Below are positions 18,931 through 32,721 of a DNA stretch of 64,000 bases, in pieces; positions within the stretch are counted from its first letter, which is position 1, and the number at the start of each line of letters is the position of its first letter. The stretch is from NCBI RefSeq assembly GCF_910592395.1, contig NC_088314.1:7688001-7752000 (forward strand), written 5' to 3'. The translations under genes and the position numbers were made by a program. Under the pieces are notes generated by a model. It saw nothing but the letters and a program-made list of their open reading frames with translations. It was not told the DNA's origin and ran no database searches. Origin of the DNA: Lineus longissimus. Its lineage: Eukaryota; Nemertea; Pilidiophora; Heteronemertea; Lineidae.

Positions 18931-21900
18931 ATGACGATGATGGACCCAAGTAGAGTTGGATCTTGGTATTACAACTATAACGAAGATGACACGCTTCAAC
19001 ACAGATTCTCTGTGTTAAATGAACTTCGTGTGGATCAAAAGTTGTGCGATGCGGTGCTAAAGGTTGGTGGCCATTTATTTCATGTTCACAAGGCAGTGTT
19101 GGCCTGTTGCAGCCCATATTTCCGAGCCCTGTTCACGAATGGGATGCAAGAAAGCGGCAAGAACGAATTGGAAATATCGGATGTTGATCCCCGAGCGATG
19201 GAAAAAGTCATTCATTACGCGTACACGTTCGAAGTAATAGCAACTGAGTGCAATGTTGAGGTCTTGATGGCAACAGCAGACAAACTGAACGTGACGGGTA
19301 TTCTGAGGGTTTGCCAGGATGTAATTCAAAAATGTTTGAGCCATGTAAATTGCTTTCATTACTTAGGATTCTCGAGGACATTCAGTTTTCATATTCTAGA
19401 ACAAAAGATCATCAAATTCATCAAAGTCAACTTCGACCAGATTGGTCTGATGAATGATGAACTTCTTGCATTAGATTTTGAGGAAATTGAACAGTTACTG
19501 TCCTGTGATGAGCTTAATGTCCGAAGTGAGGAGTTGGTATTTGAAACGGTCGTCCGATGGATAAGCCACGCCCCTGACAAGAGGATATCTCACCTGCCGC
19601 GTCTGTTGAACTGCGTGCGTCTCGGTTTGGTGCCGACTGAATATTTCTTGGAGAAGATTTCAGGACATAAGTATCTGAAAGGCAATGAGGACTGCAAGAC
19701 AATGCTGAAAAACACATGGGACTTTCTCTACGAATTGGACAGGACGGCGAATAAAGACATAGACTTACAAAACCCCTTGGTGCGACCAAGGATACCACAC
19801 GAGGTGCTATTTTCCATTGGAGGATGGAGTGGGGGCAACCCCATCACATTCTTTGAGAGCTACGACACCAGAGCGGACCGATGGTACACACATGCTTTCG
19901 TCGAAGACAACACACCGCGAGCCTACCATGCAGTTGTTTCACTGGACGCGAAAATCTATATCATCGGTAAGTGATTTTGTCGGCAATCAAAAAATGTCAG
20001 AGCCTATTCCATCAGCGAAAGCATATACATTTGCATACAAGAACACATAGAGCTGCTATGTTCCATGTCATTCTGTTCTGATAAGGACACATAATTTTTC
20101 GTCTCAGTTGACCGTTTGCAGGCGCGGCCGCAGGTGTAAAAGGAACGACTATCCTTATAGCGAAAGTGTCCGATCTGCCGCATAACAAAATAAAGTTGTA
20201 GACTGAGCTTTTATTAAGAGTGATTGGTTTGTACAGCCTGCAGTCGAATTCGATGGTAAAAGGCATGAAAGAAAAATTCTTATGATGGGGTCACTGACGC
20301 ATTTACGCCGGCACCACACAACCTGTCAAAACCTTGTAATAAAGGACCGTAGACGTCTTTAAAGGGACCAAAAAGAATATTTGCGTTTACAAACCTTGGA
20401 GTATGTAATTGATCATGATGATTCTGTGAACAAGGTCTACATTCATTAATCTTCAACAGGGGGGTTCGACGGAACGTCTTATTTCAACAGTATGCGGTGC
20501 TTTAACCCTGCGTCGGGAGAATGGTCCGAGGCAGCCCCGATGCATCATCAGCGGTGCTACGTGAGTGCGGCGACCATGGATAGCTTCATCTACGCCTGCG
20601 GTAAGTGATCGAGTTACATCCGTGTTAGAACATTGTCAGACTCTTTTGGACTGATTCTGGTTGGAGCTAACTATCGATTAGAAGGGGTATTATATAGGGG
20701 TGTCTTGGATAAGTGATGGCAGGTCCGCGATTATACTCATTGCCATCGTTTGTCTCTTGGTACGTCACCGCCTCTTTAGGCCACCAAAGTTTATTTCTTT
20801 GTTGCAGGGGGCTATGACGGCCGATGGAGACAGCAGACGTGCGAGAGATATGACCCCAAGGCGAATCAGTGGCACATGATAGCCAAGATGCACCTTCAGC
20901 GGAGTGATGCAGGATGTGCCGCCCTTGACGGTAAGTGAGAGTGCCAGGGGGATGAGTCCGGGGAATGTTGGTGCAGAATTTTATCGCTCAATGCACGGTT
21001 GTTCACTTGGTGTTAACTTTCGCGCTGCGTTAGGTCTTACGGGCTTACCTGTAACCGAAGGAGAATAATGCCCGTCCAATTTAGTGACCTGCCCAGACAG
21101 GCCATATCGACAACCCCTCCATGAGCATGGTAAGTATCATGGTTTTACGTTATGATCCTTTTCCCTTATTGTGCGTATACCATTCTTCTATAGGCGTGTT
21201 GTACGTGGCTGGTGGATTCAACGGAGAGGAATGCCTCAACAGCGCGGAAATGTACGACCCCCGAGTGGACGAATGGACCATGATTCGACCCATGGGCAAA
21301 CCACGCAGCGGCGTCTGCGTGGTTGCCTATGGAGACTGCATATATGCGCTGGGTGGTTTTAATGGCGTCAGGAGACAGGCGTGCGGTAAGGGACCACCAA
21401 TAAAATCGAAGGGGATATAGACAAAACTGATTCCAGAACCCAAGTTTAAACGTCTTATTTCATTCAAACTTGTTAAATTCGTTACACGGCGCGAGTGTAG
21501 GTGGGAAGCGGGTGAGGTATCGCAAGAAGGCGTCAGACGTAGCGCATGCGGGAACATTTTGTTACAAATAACCGCTGGAGCTGAGCGAGGTGTTACCAAA
21601 GCGGAGACCGCATCGCAATGACGCTCTTCACTATTATTCACGCGTTGTCAATCTCCGCCATTGGTTTCTTGAGCTAAGCACTTTTCCTTTGTTCCGCAGG
21701 AGAAAAGTACGACCCCATTCACAAGACATGGAACCCAATTAGAAAGATGTTCACCCCGAGAAGCAACTTTGCTGCAGTTGTCATGGACAGGATGATCTTC
21801 GCAATAGGCGGCTTCAACGGTAGGTTATTGAGCCTTGCTTTGGAAAAATAAGGCTTTAGCGACAGACTAAGCCATGTTCTTCATGACACTACTCCGCCAG

Positions 21901-22385
21901 CAGTACCAAACATTCTTCTACATATGTCGACAACAACAACTCAAGTGCGGCAAACGACCCTCCTGGGTGTGTTCATGAAATAAAATGAAAATGGTTGCCG
22001 TGGCGTCCATTTTACATGTGAGAGGGTTGATTCTTGATATTTGAGGGAACGACACCTTCTGGGTAAACCTTCCCACGACAGGCCAGTGGTGACTATGAAG
22101 TGCTGGAGCAAGAGTAATGATCGGAGCAAGGGACGTGTTTTAATGAGGCAGATCAGTCTTAGCTCTACTTCTCTTCTTGCAGGCACGACCACCGTTCCAC
22201 ACATGGAGTGTTACGACTCCGAAGTCGGCGAGTGGTACGATGCCACGGACATGAACATCAACCGCAGTGCCCTCAGCGCATGCGTAGTAGCTGGTCTACC
22301 AAACGTCTGCGACTTCACATATCACGGTCACGCGTCAGCAAAACTGATGGATGATGAGCAACTGATGTCAGAAAAAGACCTGTAG
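18931..22385 (+). CDS. KLHL10: KLHL10-like BTB-BACK-Kelch protein, complete
   Basis: Six exons: 18931-19966, 20460-20600, 20808-20930, 21194-21385, 21700-21819, 22183-22385. All junctions are phase 1, and the product is 604 residues (vertebrate KLHL10 is about 608). The BTB domain begins NELRVDQKLCDAVLKVGGHLF and includes CCSPYFRALFTNGM. BACK follows (about 150-250; ELNVRSEELVFETVVRWI). After NPLVRPRIPHEVLFSIGGWSGG come six Kelch blades, five of them with GG doublets seen at GGFDG, GGYDG, AGGFNGEE, LGGFNGV and IGGFNG. Family role: substrate adaptor of a Cullin-3 ubiquitin ligase, testis-specific in vertebrates. Start: I chose ATG 18931 because it gives the family length. In-frame ATG 18739 would add 64 residues of no recognisable domain. 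Exon borders fall near Kelch-blade boundaries. Confidence 0.93.
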
Positions 22386-23809
22386 ATCAGCAACTCTGTC
22401 AAGTGGTGCCGCTGTCTGCGAGAATTTGCAACAGATGCCATCTTTTTCTCCACGTCGTAGTAACCATGCAATCCTATCATTATTGTGCGGGATCCTCAGC
22501 TTTTGATGACCGCAAGTAGATGGAAGTCTCTATGCACTTTTAGATTCATATGACGGAATAATAATGGGCAACTATAGTACATTCGTAAATGTCCGTCAGA
22601 TCTAATAATCTGTAACCACTGGTGTAAGAATGCAGACCAGGGTTTTCACCAACTTCAACATCATCATCTTCTCTATTAGTGTATACGGCAGCGCGCGGCA
22701 CCGGCAGATACTACGAGGTTTCCTAGAGAAGGACAATCATTTCCTCTTAGCTTCAAAATTCAGGCTTTTTACACACGAAAGATGACTCTGTCCCGCGACT
22801 GGGAATATTGTCATCGTTAACCTGATCACTCTCACACGTTCTCGGCTGCAGAGCAATGACCGTAGAATCTTTTTGGGACACACTGTACAATATTAGCTGT
22901 TGACTAGGAGTACCGCACCCCGATGCGTGGACGGGTTGATCTGATATTGCACGGCGACCGATTTGGTTGCAAGCGATGTGGCAAGGCTTTCTCCAAACCG
23001 ACCCTTTTTCGACGGAAAACAAATAAGCATCAGCGATGGATAGCAAGAGACGTGACATGCACAAATAGATGTATTGACCTTATAGGATCCTTATAAAGAG
23101 CAAGTCATGGACATACTATATGATTAAAAATTTATTGCATTACATCAGTATCACCAAAAAGAAAGTACATGTATAATGCAGGTTTGGGCATTCCTTGCCG
23201 TCGATTTGATTATAGGTAGAAACTTCCTATTGAAGGAAATCTTGTCGTTATAAATAGTGAGGATGAATTCAGTAATACATGTATACCAGGACCTATTAGC
23301 GGGCGAGAAACATCCAACTCCGCTGTTCCTTTCGCTCGCTAGTAGTGTCTGGTGACAAGTATCCAAGAAGAGCCAGACTTTTAGGCTTGTCAGATATGAA
23401 GACTATTTAAATAAAAACTATTGAAACTACCTGAATATTGACCATGCATGCTCAAAAAAAGAGTTTTATCTTTCAGCTTGCACTGTCTTGTTTCAAAGTA
23501 ACATCAAATTGGTAACATGTTTAAAGCAGCTACTACAACAAACATACTGTATATGCATACTACAGTACAAGTATATGTACATTTCAACACGAAATAAAGC
23601 AGAATAGACTTGAGACACAACCGGATGTCGGACTTAAGAAGGTTGGAAGAAGATTGGAAGAAACCAGAAGAAACTGCTTATATTAGGACAGGAGGTACTC
23701 CCAAAATATGGCCTTCTGGTTGGCTCAAAGCGAATGAGCGCGCCGTGGTTTTCGTTAATCAGTGTCATACAGATGTCATCAGAAGGATACCAAAGAAGGT
23801 TCCGTCTTC
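22386..23809. other. convergent 3' spacer of KLHL10 and the unknown minus-strand gene
   Basis: Both flanking genes end into this 1.4-kb stretch. On the plus strand AATAAA occurs near 23408 and 23593; on the minus strand it occurs near 23129. These are candidate poly(A) signals. No exon with recognisable coding content is seen. Confidence 0.4.
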
Positions 23810-25792
23810 TCAAATAATTATTTCGTTTCCAACCGAAAGCTTGTTCGTCCATGTTGCTTGTGGCGCCACCTTTTGGCCGCACCGATCACTGACGCCGTAG
23901 AACAGTCCCTCCATCTTGTACCCATCACAGACATTTCGTCGAAGTGTTCTAACGCAATCTCGCGGAGGGATATTCTGAATCAAGTCCGGTCTAGAGACCG
24001 GTTCGTCACTTTCGAACCTGCTGATGCTGTCAAGAACATCGGCAACAGTGTAGTCATGAAATGTCTGCGTTTTCTTCTTCAGAGTCGAAATATCCAATTG
24101 TTCGCGAACTCGGTTTTTATCTGGTTTGGTACTTGTTACCAGAGGAACCGACTTTACTTTCCGCACCTCCCTTTGGGTTCGACCGGACAGTGGTGACTTC
24201 CGGGGCCTGCCAGAGGGACAAGCATCCGAAACTAGCATAGGCGTTGTTTGTTTCGTTTTGTTTCGATCACGTGGGTCACGTGATACACCGTCCAATCGAT
24301 TCCAGAATTTCGGTACAGAGTTATTGTTGAGATCACGTGGTGTCGCTATGAAGGCGTCATCAGTTGGTGACTTCCGTTTGTCGATTTCATGTTTCTTATA
24401 ATTCCGTGCCGGAAGTTCCGGTGGTACTTCCGCGATCCGTGCGGCCAGATCAGCAGGAACTGAAACATCGTCACCAGGAATTGTCTCATAAATATGCTCA
24501 CCATCATAGTGATCAACGTTTGAACGTCCAGGTCTTGGGGTCGAGGTTAACACTGGTGAACCAATGAAAAAGTGTCCCCTTGAATTTTGAATTGGATCAT
24601 GAGAATCACACTGAATTGTCAAAGAGTCATTCGCAAGATATCGCCACTGCTTTTCCTCAATGCATTGTTCATTTACGTGCATTTGTTTATGTTTATGACT
24701 TTTTGACCTTCGTTCTCGATGACCTCTTGTCGTTTCTCTTGCGATTTTGTCACCAGATACGCGCGATTTGCCTTCCCGACGGCCAGTACCATCCATCGTG
24801 ACACAGTCTAAATTTGCCGTACTTTCGAAACCAGGCCCGCTCCCGGCCCAATGCTCGCCATGATAGCACTCCATGACGAAATAACCGTCCGCTTGTGCTT
24901 GTGGTTTACCGCGACGGCTCTCACTAAACGACTTTCTCCGTTTCTCCCTTGAATCATCACTTGTAATCTTCCGCGACGAAACATCAAAAGAGCGCGACCG
25001 ACGCGTCTTGTTCACTTCACAAGAATCGGTTTCTTTTAGATCCTTTATGATACCACGCATTGAGTGTTTGACTTTAGTTAACTTATAGTTATGCCGATCT
25101 AAGCGTTGCTGGCAAACTAAATCGTGTCTACCAGGCCAAGCCCGAAAGTTCGTGGGAACCATTCCTTGACTGGTTTCATGATACCCAGCATCCTTGGATT
25201 CATTGTTTAGATTCATGGCAAATACCTTCTCGCTGTGTAAGAGGCTGTCGATTTCATCCTCGCATGTTGGTAAGAAGTCACTTTCGTATCCGCTCGATAT
25301 GGTAGTTGGAGAACCTCGCTTCCTTTTGCTGACGAAAAACATTTCGCCCATCGGACTTTGCGACCAGTTGCCAGTGTCATAACTAGCAACCGTTGAAATG
25401 TACGATTGTTCATATTTAGAATTAAACTCACCACCAAAGAGATTGTTCAATTTAGAAATGTTATGCACTAACTTATCCACGCGTGTTTTGTGAGTTTTGG
25501 ACTTAGGAGAATTTTCCCGATTCGTGACAAGTTCCTCGTCATCCCGATGAGATATTGCCAAATGGTTTCTCTCTTGCACTAGAATCTGATTGGTCGGCTT
25601 GTCGGTCACGTGGCGCTTTCCTTTAGTTTCATTGGTGGAATCGCCAGTCACGTGTTCTTCTGGAAAGGACCGCCGGAGCCATTCGTCTATCGCTGCACTT
25701 GGCTTCATTACTGCAAGCAGGTCATCTACAAAGATAGAAAGAGAACGGATAAAGGCGCCATTGCGTTTCCCTTTGATGAATGAGCCGTAGTT
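23810..25792 (-). CDS. unrecognised, largely disordered protein, large 3' exon (5' partial)
   Basis: A single open stretch of 660 codons plus stop. The frame runs upstream of the ATG at 25708 to a good acceptor (ttatttctag, exon from 25792), so I extend it there; upstream exons were not found. The start reads NYGSFIKGKRNGAF, then RSLSIFVDDLLAVMKPSAAIDEWLRR, which looks folded. The rest is polar and low in hydrophobics. Visible short motifs: basophilic-kinase-type RRSRSFD and RRKSFSESRR, tyrosine-containing HIYETIPGDD, an SH3-ligand-like PPELPARNYKK, and a C-terminal YTVADVLDSISRFESDEP. This suggests a signalling scaffold, but that is inference. I recognise no family. A 632-codon frame in AT-balanced DNA, ending right after conserved-looking sequence, is unlikely by chance. 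Confidence 0.72.
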   Translation of the reverse strand, partial: NYGSFIKGKRNGAFIRSLSIFVDDLLAVMKPSAAIDEWLRRSFPEEHVTGDSTNETKGKRHVTDKPTNQILVQERNHLAISHRDDEELVTNRENSPKSKTHKTRVDKLVHNISKLNNLFGGEFNSKYEQSYISTVASYDTGNWSQSPMGEMFFVSKRKRGSPTTISSGYESDFLPTCEDEIDSLLHSEKVFAMNLNNESKDAGYHETSQGMVPTNFRAWPGRHDLVCQQRLDRHNYKLTKVKHSMRGIIKDLKETDSCEVNKTRRSRSFDVSSRKITSDDSREKRRKSFSESRRGKPQAQADGYFVMECYHGEHWAGSGPGFESTANLDCVTMDGTGRREGKSRVSGDKIARETTRGHRERRSKSHKHKQMHVNEQCIEEKQWRYLANDSLTIQCDSHDPIQNSRGHFFIGSPVLTSTPRPGRSNVDHYDGEHIYETIPGDDVSVPADLAARIAEVPPELPARNYKKHEIDKRKSPTDDAFIATPRDLNNNSVPKFWNRLDGVSRDPRDRNKTKQTTPMLVSDACPSGRPRKSPLSGRTQREVRKVKSVPLVTSTKPDKNRVREQLDISTLKKKTQTFHDYTVADVLDSISRFESDEPVSRPDLIQNIPPRDCVRTLRRNVCDGYKMEGLFYGVSDRCGQKVAPQATWTNKLSVGNEIII

Positions 25793-26167
25793 CTAGAAAT
25801 AAGTAACATGAAAGAAATATTGGAAATGAATTTGTGCTTGACATCCAAGAAAGGTGCCGATGACCCGATTTATCATGTTTATGTCAAGTCATGTTTGATT
25901 ACAGAAGGATGAAAGCCCATAAATACATGGAATAAATGCCTATGAAATAAAGGGGTTAGTTAAGGCAATTTTGTGTGTAATTTGGTCCTTGTTGTGCACC
26001 CGTCGTCGTCGAACAAGAGGACAAGAGGACAACATGAGCATGCCATGAAATATGTTGGTTTTTCATGCAAATTTTTTTTTCGCTAGGTTGGATAAAAAGC
26101 AATTTTTTAGAAATTTGGCTTCAATGTCCTGTAACGTGACGTAAGTGTTGGCAGTCAAGTAGTGGTA

Positions 26168-26193
26168 CCACACACACACACACACGCACGCAC
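26168..26193. repeat. CA microsatellite
   Basis: A short (CA)n run grading into cacgcacgcac. A simple sequence repeat with no further meaning seen. Confidence 0.9.
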
Positions 26194-29100
26194 TCACTTG
26201 TACAATGTGTGTCAGGATGGTTTTCACAGCGCCAGGCTCCCGATTATAACACTTCACATTTCTGTTGACAAATAACTTATTCGTGCCCTGAAATGAAACT
26301 TAGTGGGTTTTTTTCCTCGAAATATCTTCATATCGGAATGCCAGTATAAGTGGACTCGAATTGCCCATTCCGTTAGCGTAACTAGGATCATTGAGTGCGC
26401 GTCTGAGTTGTCAAATATTTAACGAACGGAGTTGGCGATCGGTTAATGTGGGATCTATTTTTACGCTTCACCGCCAGTATGGGACAGTCACGAATCGTGT
26501 GAGAATGGAGTTTCACACGGTCAGACTTTCATCTGGCCCAGATCTACAGGACATTAATCTCGTCTTTCAATAATCCACCCAAATAGTAAAACAGTAGCAG
26601 AATAAATTTATCAATTCATACATTTTAAAACATCGCCCAAGGCTCAAGCAAAGTTAAACATTCTTTGGAAGACTCGGTCTCATAGAGTGGGCCAATCGAG
26701 TGGGGTTGTAAGGGGTGGGATAGGCCTGGCTGAGAAACTGGGCTAAGAGTTGGTTCATCATTACCATTGTTTGTTGACGTTGTAAGTGTTGTCATGTAGA
26801 AGTGAGGCAAAAGAACTGATGTTACTCCCAATTTTCACATAATTGGCTGCTGAGCAAAACCTATGACCCCCGCCCCACCCTCTTGTGCCCATAGAGTAAC
26901 TGAACCGGATCGAGATATATCATTTTGATCTCTGTTTTATTGACTTATCGGCCCCTTAGTGCATAGGGTCTAAGGGTGATGGTCATCCCTTTCTCTTGGA
27001 CCACCCTGTACATGTAAATGCACAGAGTTGATGGCTTTCCAAAATAAAAACGATGTAAGCTATAATCTGTGAAAAGCACACACATGCGTCTTTGACAAGA
27101 AAAGTTGTCGAGATATCGAATCTTCTGACCTGGGGTTCATGCCAAGTATACTTCAATAGTTCTCAATGTCAATTTGACAATAATTAATACATGCATTTGA
27201 CTGATGACGGTCTGACCTGTGGCCACATTTTGAATTTACACAATTTAGCAATTAAGGTCTAAAGCCATCCAGGATTAATGATGCGTGGTCAATATGTCAC
27301 TAAAGAATGAACTCAAAGCTATCGCCGACCATTGTGGACATACTGATAGCACCTTGCGCCCGATTAATATTTCATGGCTTGGTCAGGTGGGTGTGAAATA
27401 TCACAATATCGGTCATGAATGCTAAGCCCATTAGCCTTTAGTGTTAAGAGTAGATAAATGCATGCGACGTCGAACGAATTAAAAAAAATATGGATTTGGG
27501 ATGTTCTCCAATAAGCTTATATCATAAAAATACACATTGGCGAATACAAATTAGCCTGGAAGAGGAGGACAATTCTAAATAACGAAACCTATCCATAAAC
27601 CACTCAAGTCATTCACCAATTTTATTCAGCAGCCATTTTAGTCTTTCGGTCGTATTTAGCCAATCAAAAGCCCTCATTTATGTAACTGCCCCGAACAAGC
27701 ATGATACGGGGGTTGTGAAACACATTACACCCGGATTCTGGCAGCCGAAAAAAGCTTTAAATGCAAATTACCGTTATCAAACATAACTTTTACATAAGAG
27801 GTTGTTGGCTCAAATCAAGCAGGCCTGCTAGGTCAAGAAGATATATATGATATCAACTAAAAAAGAACAAACACAATGCGGACGAAAAATAGTTGCACTT
27901 TGGGTACAATAGTACAAAACTCAAGCATTCTGTAATTCGGTTAAGGGCACTTGGACCAATTCTTTCGAGTGGATGTTTTTCGAAGAAATATTTTCATGAT
28001 ATGTTGTTAATATTAGGAGGGGGGGGGGGGCGTTTTAGGTTTGGACACTACCTGGTTGCTGTCTCTAATGTCCCTTTAAAACAATAGTTGCCAAGTTATC
28101 ACCTACCTTGCTTATCTCCAGTCACCTTAAATCAACTCATTTTCTACAAATTTTGTCTCACATCCGAGAAATTTTGCAAAACCGCGGGGTTCGTCCGACC
28201 CGAATCGCACCTGTGGTTCGACTGATCAGGGCACGGCATTCGTTGAGTTGGATATTTTTAAGGACCCGCGGCATCGAGCTAATAGGTCGAGGCCACAAGT
28301 AAGGATTCCACGTTTATCGCTTATTAGTGGCCTCAATTTTTTTGTTAGCCTATTTTAACACTAAATAGGATTTGATATGTTATTCTATTGCTTCCTGTAA
28401 TAAAAATATCGGCGATGATAAGGGTTTGACCGAGGGATGTCCCAAGGCTCGTGGCATGATTGGGCGATATCAGTGTATTTACTACATGTACATTTACTTC
28501 ACAGAACATCCTTTGAAAGCATGTCAGAACCTCTCTATATCAAAAGCAAAAGGTAACTCTTCCAAATGATTACGTCGAGCGCGATCGACAAATAAGGTAC
28601 ATGTATGTGACAAGAAACTGGGAAATACGCAACTTTTTCAAACTTTCAAACTGTCATGTCAAATCATACCCACCTCTCCTTTGGAAACCGAAATCCGCTG
28701 GATCTATTTTAATCGCGGAGGCACCCCGCCGGGCTAAATAAAGCACTAATTCAACACAAAACGCGGTAAGAGTCATTTTAATCCGCGGCATCGAACAACC
28801 GGTGTATAAAATTACACAAATTTCTAAAGCAATTCGGCAGATAACAAAACGAAACCTATCAAATTAAACTTTCTGGTCACTTTGCCCCGGGATTATTACT
28901 CCTTGAGAACCCCCCGGAGCGGTATTACGTGTGGGTTAAACCATCTCAAAAACATTCTAAGATTGTTTAATGACGCGGCAATTCTATTTGAATTCTAAAT
29001 TAGTCAACACGAAATTGGCCCATCTCAGCTTCAGTTTATCGAATTGATGCGGCAATATCAACCAAAACTGCCCAAACAGGTACAGTCGTTAGCAAAAGCA

Positions 29101-32100
29101 CCAAATTGGTTCAACCTGCTTTTATCATTGAATGTAAACTTTGTTGTAATCTCTTGATTTGTATTAAATGTTCAAGATCACGAATCACGAATTGCGCGAT
29201 ATTTTACTGTAACTACACTTTCACCGGCACAAGTTTGGGTATACATTTACATGTAGTTCCTTTACATGGATTATCTCTCATGGTATTCGAAACTTGACAA
29301 CATATGTAGAAGAAGGTGCAATTTGAAACGAATCAATGTTTACATGTATTTCATGCGAATTATGCATCAGTACTATTATTTTCTTTCCAGCTGCTATAAT
29401 GTATAATGAATTGCCCTTATGTAGAAATATCAAGCTGGGACAATAATCAAGCTAACTTTAGAAGTTCAAACGATTGCTTACTTTAGCTCTTAATTGATTT
29501 AATTTCTGAATCAAATCCAAACACTTGTGAGAACTTTTTCGGCTAACATTTAAAGGATATGCTAATCTGTTTACCTTTGACTAATCTACCTTAATGTGGA
29601 ACCTAAACTTGAGCTTCTCTCGAAGATTTAAATATTTATCGGCCACTTGAAAATACTTTATACATGTGATTATAGGCAAATATCATTCATAAAGATTATA
29701 TTTTCTGGGACACCATGTATGGCTCGGCAGTGTGAACTTGATACATATCAGTAGAACTTTTAAAAGTGAGTGCGATTAGAAGATCGGTGTCATTGGGCGA
29801 TGTCATCAGACTTTTATCGTATACATGTATGTAGGTCAAAAAGCAGTTGTTCAAAACAAGATACCCCGTATAGCCACTTCGCGTGGCGCATGCGTATACA
29901 TATATGTATGCCAAAGAAAGTTTGTGTTTGAGCAATCCGGCTCACGTGTAATTAAACAAGGTTGGTTCCATCTAGCATGTGAAAAGTAACAAAGATGCGC
30001 CACTCTGCTGTTACCTCCGTAACAGTCTAGAACCACTTGGGATGACCCGAAATACACCTCTGTCACCCCACCCCCAGCCGTGGTCAATGCCAACCAGTAT
30101 TCCCAGGTGTTGGGCTATTAATCGAGGCAGTGTCATCTTTTCATTTCTCTAGGCTATAATGAACGTTTGCCTGAATGGCCGCGGCAGGGAGAGCGGACTC
30201 TAAAAACAACCCTGAGAAAACGTTATGGGCCGTACGCTTTCCTGTGATGCCGAAAGGACGCATAAAGACCAAAAAGTGTACTATTAATATTACAGCACGT
30301 CATTATGATCATACGCATACGTGCGGTTGTTAAAAAGTCAAATGTACATATACGAGTATTTTATTCAACGATATTAGACTATCGTAACATGAATTTTAAA
30401 AGTGAATAAAAGTCGGGTGCACCGAAGTCCATTTACATATTTGTCAAATCCTAAATCAATGTTAAGGCTTGAAATAATGTTCGTTTGCTGTTTGAAACAT
30501 GCCCATTGAGTGAATGGTTGTTCGCTCTCGGTGGCAAAGTTTGACCCCCGGTCAACCTTCGTCTAGTCACAATGGCCGGGACATTTTTAATGATTGTTTC
30601 AGGTTCATGATAAATTGAGTAATTATGTATCGAGTGAAATGGCCTGATATTGTCGGGATGATTAATCCCAGATTTCTTCAGGATGGGTCAGGCGACACAT
30701 TTATGACGCGCACCATTCCGAAGCTTATCCCAGTCAAAATATCCCGTGGGCTTTATGCGATTTGAAATAAAGTATTTGTCAATAAACTTCGTTCTATGAT
30801 AACAATGTTGAAAAGTTTTCCAAATATGTCGGGTAAATCCTAAAGAAGCGACATGTCGAGTTTGAACAGCTCCTTCTCTTCACCCATGGAACTATCCATG
30901 TTTACAAGGCTGTGTTTTCTTTGCTAATTATCATGGTAAAGCCGTAAAAGCGCAAACTATACGACAGATTTAATCAGGCGGCAAACATTTTCCAGTTGAT
31001 TAAAACCGTGGACATTGCGCATAATGGCCACGGACAGAAATTACACCGATTTTGCCAATGTTCTCTCTCATGAGACTTTATTTGTCTGGTCCTAAACTTG
31101 TATCGCCCGCCATGCGATAGTCGTCATCTGGGGGTGTATTTGCATCTGCAGGTAAAACACGTCACTATCGCTGTGTTTGATATCAATAACTGGTAGCTGC
31201 GATCATCGATTCTACTTCCAGGTACCTGTGATGGCCACTTGTAGAGCACTTTAAATTCTTCTTTGGTCGGACCATAAGTCAGTGCAATCGTAATCTCTTT
31301 CATAGAACCATCTCACCATCAATCATTTCGATTCCTCACCTCTGAATCCAAGTGAATTTCTCATCAAAATTTGGTATTAATCAAGGCGGTCAGAACCACG
31401 ATGGGTTCATCCATCTCTATGGTTATAGGTTCTGGTTGTAAGTAAGTTCATAGAATAAACGAACGGTAATGGTAAAACTACGAATGAACTAACCTTGGTC
31501 CGGACTGTATAGACTTTGGCCACGTGCTCCTCCGACTCGTAGATATTACTGTGGAGTCGCCTCTATGAGACCCATCGATGTCCAAATTAATGTACGTTCC
31601 TACTTGTATACGAATCGAGTGCAAAATGCAACTCTCCATGCGCCACTACATCTATTTACTCGTGAGTCCTTGTTGTTGCAACTCACGGGGGTAAGATAAA
31701 CTGCCAGAGAATGTACTCGCCGGACCATTAGAGTCCGCGTGCGACTTGACAACACTTCAAAACGCCCGGAAATTTATACAATTATTGCACGAAACTCCAA
31801 TAATGACAATATTGTCAGATCGCAGTGGCGTTTCCTGGCGTTTCCCGGCGTCCTTGAGTATCAGGACCACAGCACAAACTACAATAACCATACTATATAC
31901 TTCACCACAATAATGACACTGCGCCTCTGTCGGCAAAGTGTTGCGACATCTGTTTTGAAAAGCGTCCCCCAGGCCCTGGGCGGAAAGCCTTTGATTTTTA
32001 AGCGCGAGAGTGTTAAGTAAATTGTTTGGAGAGGTGTAAAGCACTCTGTAAAGTGCAATAATCGCCGCCTTTCCATAGGCCTTTTCTTTGACTAATCAGC

Positions 32101-32721
32101 TTTTAGAAGTGAACTAGCAATTACTGATTTGTTAAACCCATAGGCCTAATTGTCTTTGTTTTCCTCAGCGTTATGGCCGTGGTCAAGCCGATATACGATC
32201 GTACTGATGCGCTGGCCTTGGCTGGTGTCAGCAACTCGAAATTTGCAGATTCCCCCCCCCCCCAATGAAGTTTTTGGGCAAAATGTATCGATCCAAAAGC
32301 ATTATGGCCGTGGATAACAACAATCTTTGATTAAATTGAATGTTTTATTAACTGTTTTGTAGCTGATACTTCCAAAATGTTGCCACGTATTTATAGCAAG
32401 GGCATATTGTAGCACTTGATTTTCTGTTCTAGGTGCATGCAGTAGAATTGGAGAAGTACACTGTGGTGGCCGTTATGACACGTCACAGCAAAACCAGGCG
32501 CATTACGCACAGTGGAAGATTAGCCTAAATGACACCAGGAGGTAATGGAAGAAATTGATGTGCTCATATTTCACAAAAGGCAGACAATAGAGAAATGAAC
32601 AAGCAGTCCGTCTCAACCTGTCAAGCTCAGAGCGACATGCGACACGCGACACGCTGTGACGGGTCACAAATGTTCACTATCGAATGCAATTTTGTCAAAT
32701 TTAATGGTCAACGATAGAGGT

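Noticed and set aside
28019-28030. Long G or C homopolymers (also near 32257, 49040, 50592)
   Set aside because: These are common simple repeats and their lengths are prone to sequencing error; no meaning assigned.
28216-28226. ggttcgactga, similar to a tRNA B box
   Set aside because: No A box at the right distance and no cloverleaf could be drawn, so I do not call a tRNA or a tRNA-derived SINE.
30656-30670. Palindromic homeobox-type site gggatgattaatccc as an enhancer
   Set aside because: A single short motif in AT-rich DNA has no weight without conservation or chromatin data.
31739-32044. Overlapping ~90-codon frames on both strands
   Set aside because: Neither has family resemblance or splice context. 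Both may be chance frames in a GC-balanced patch.
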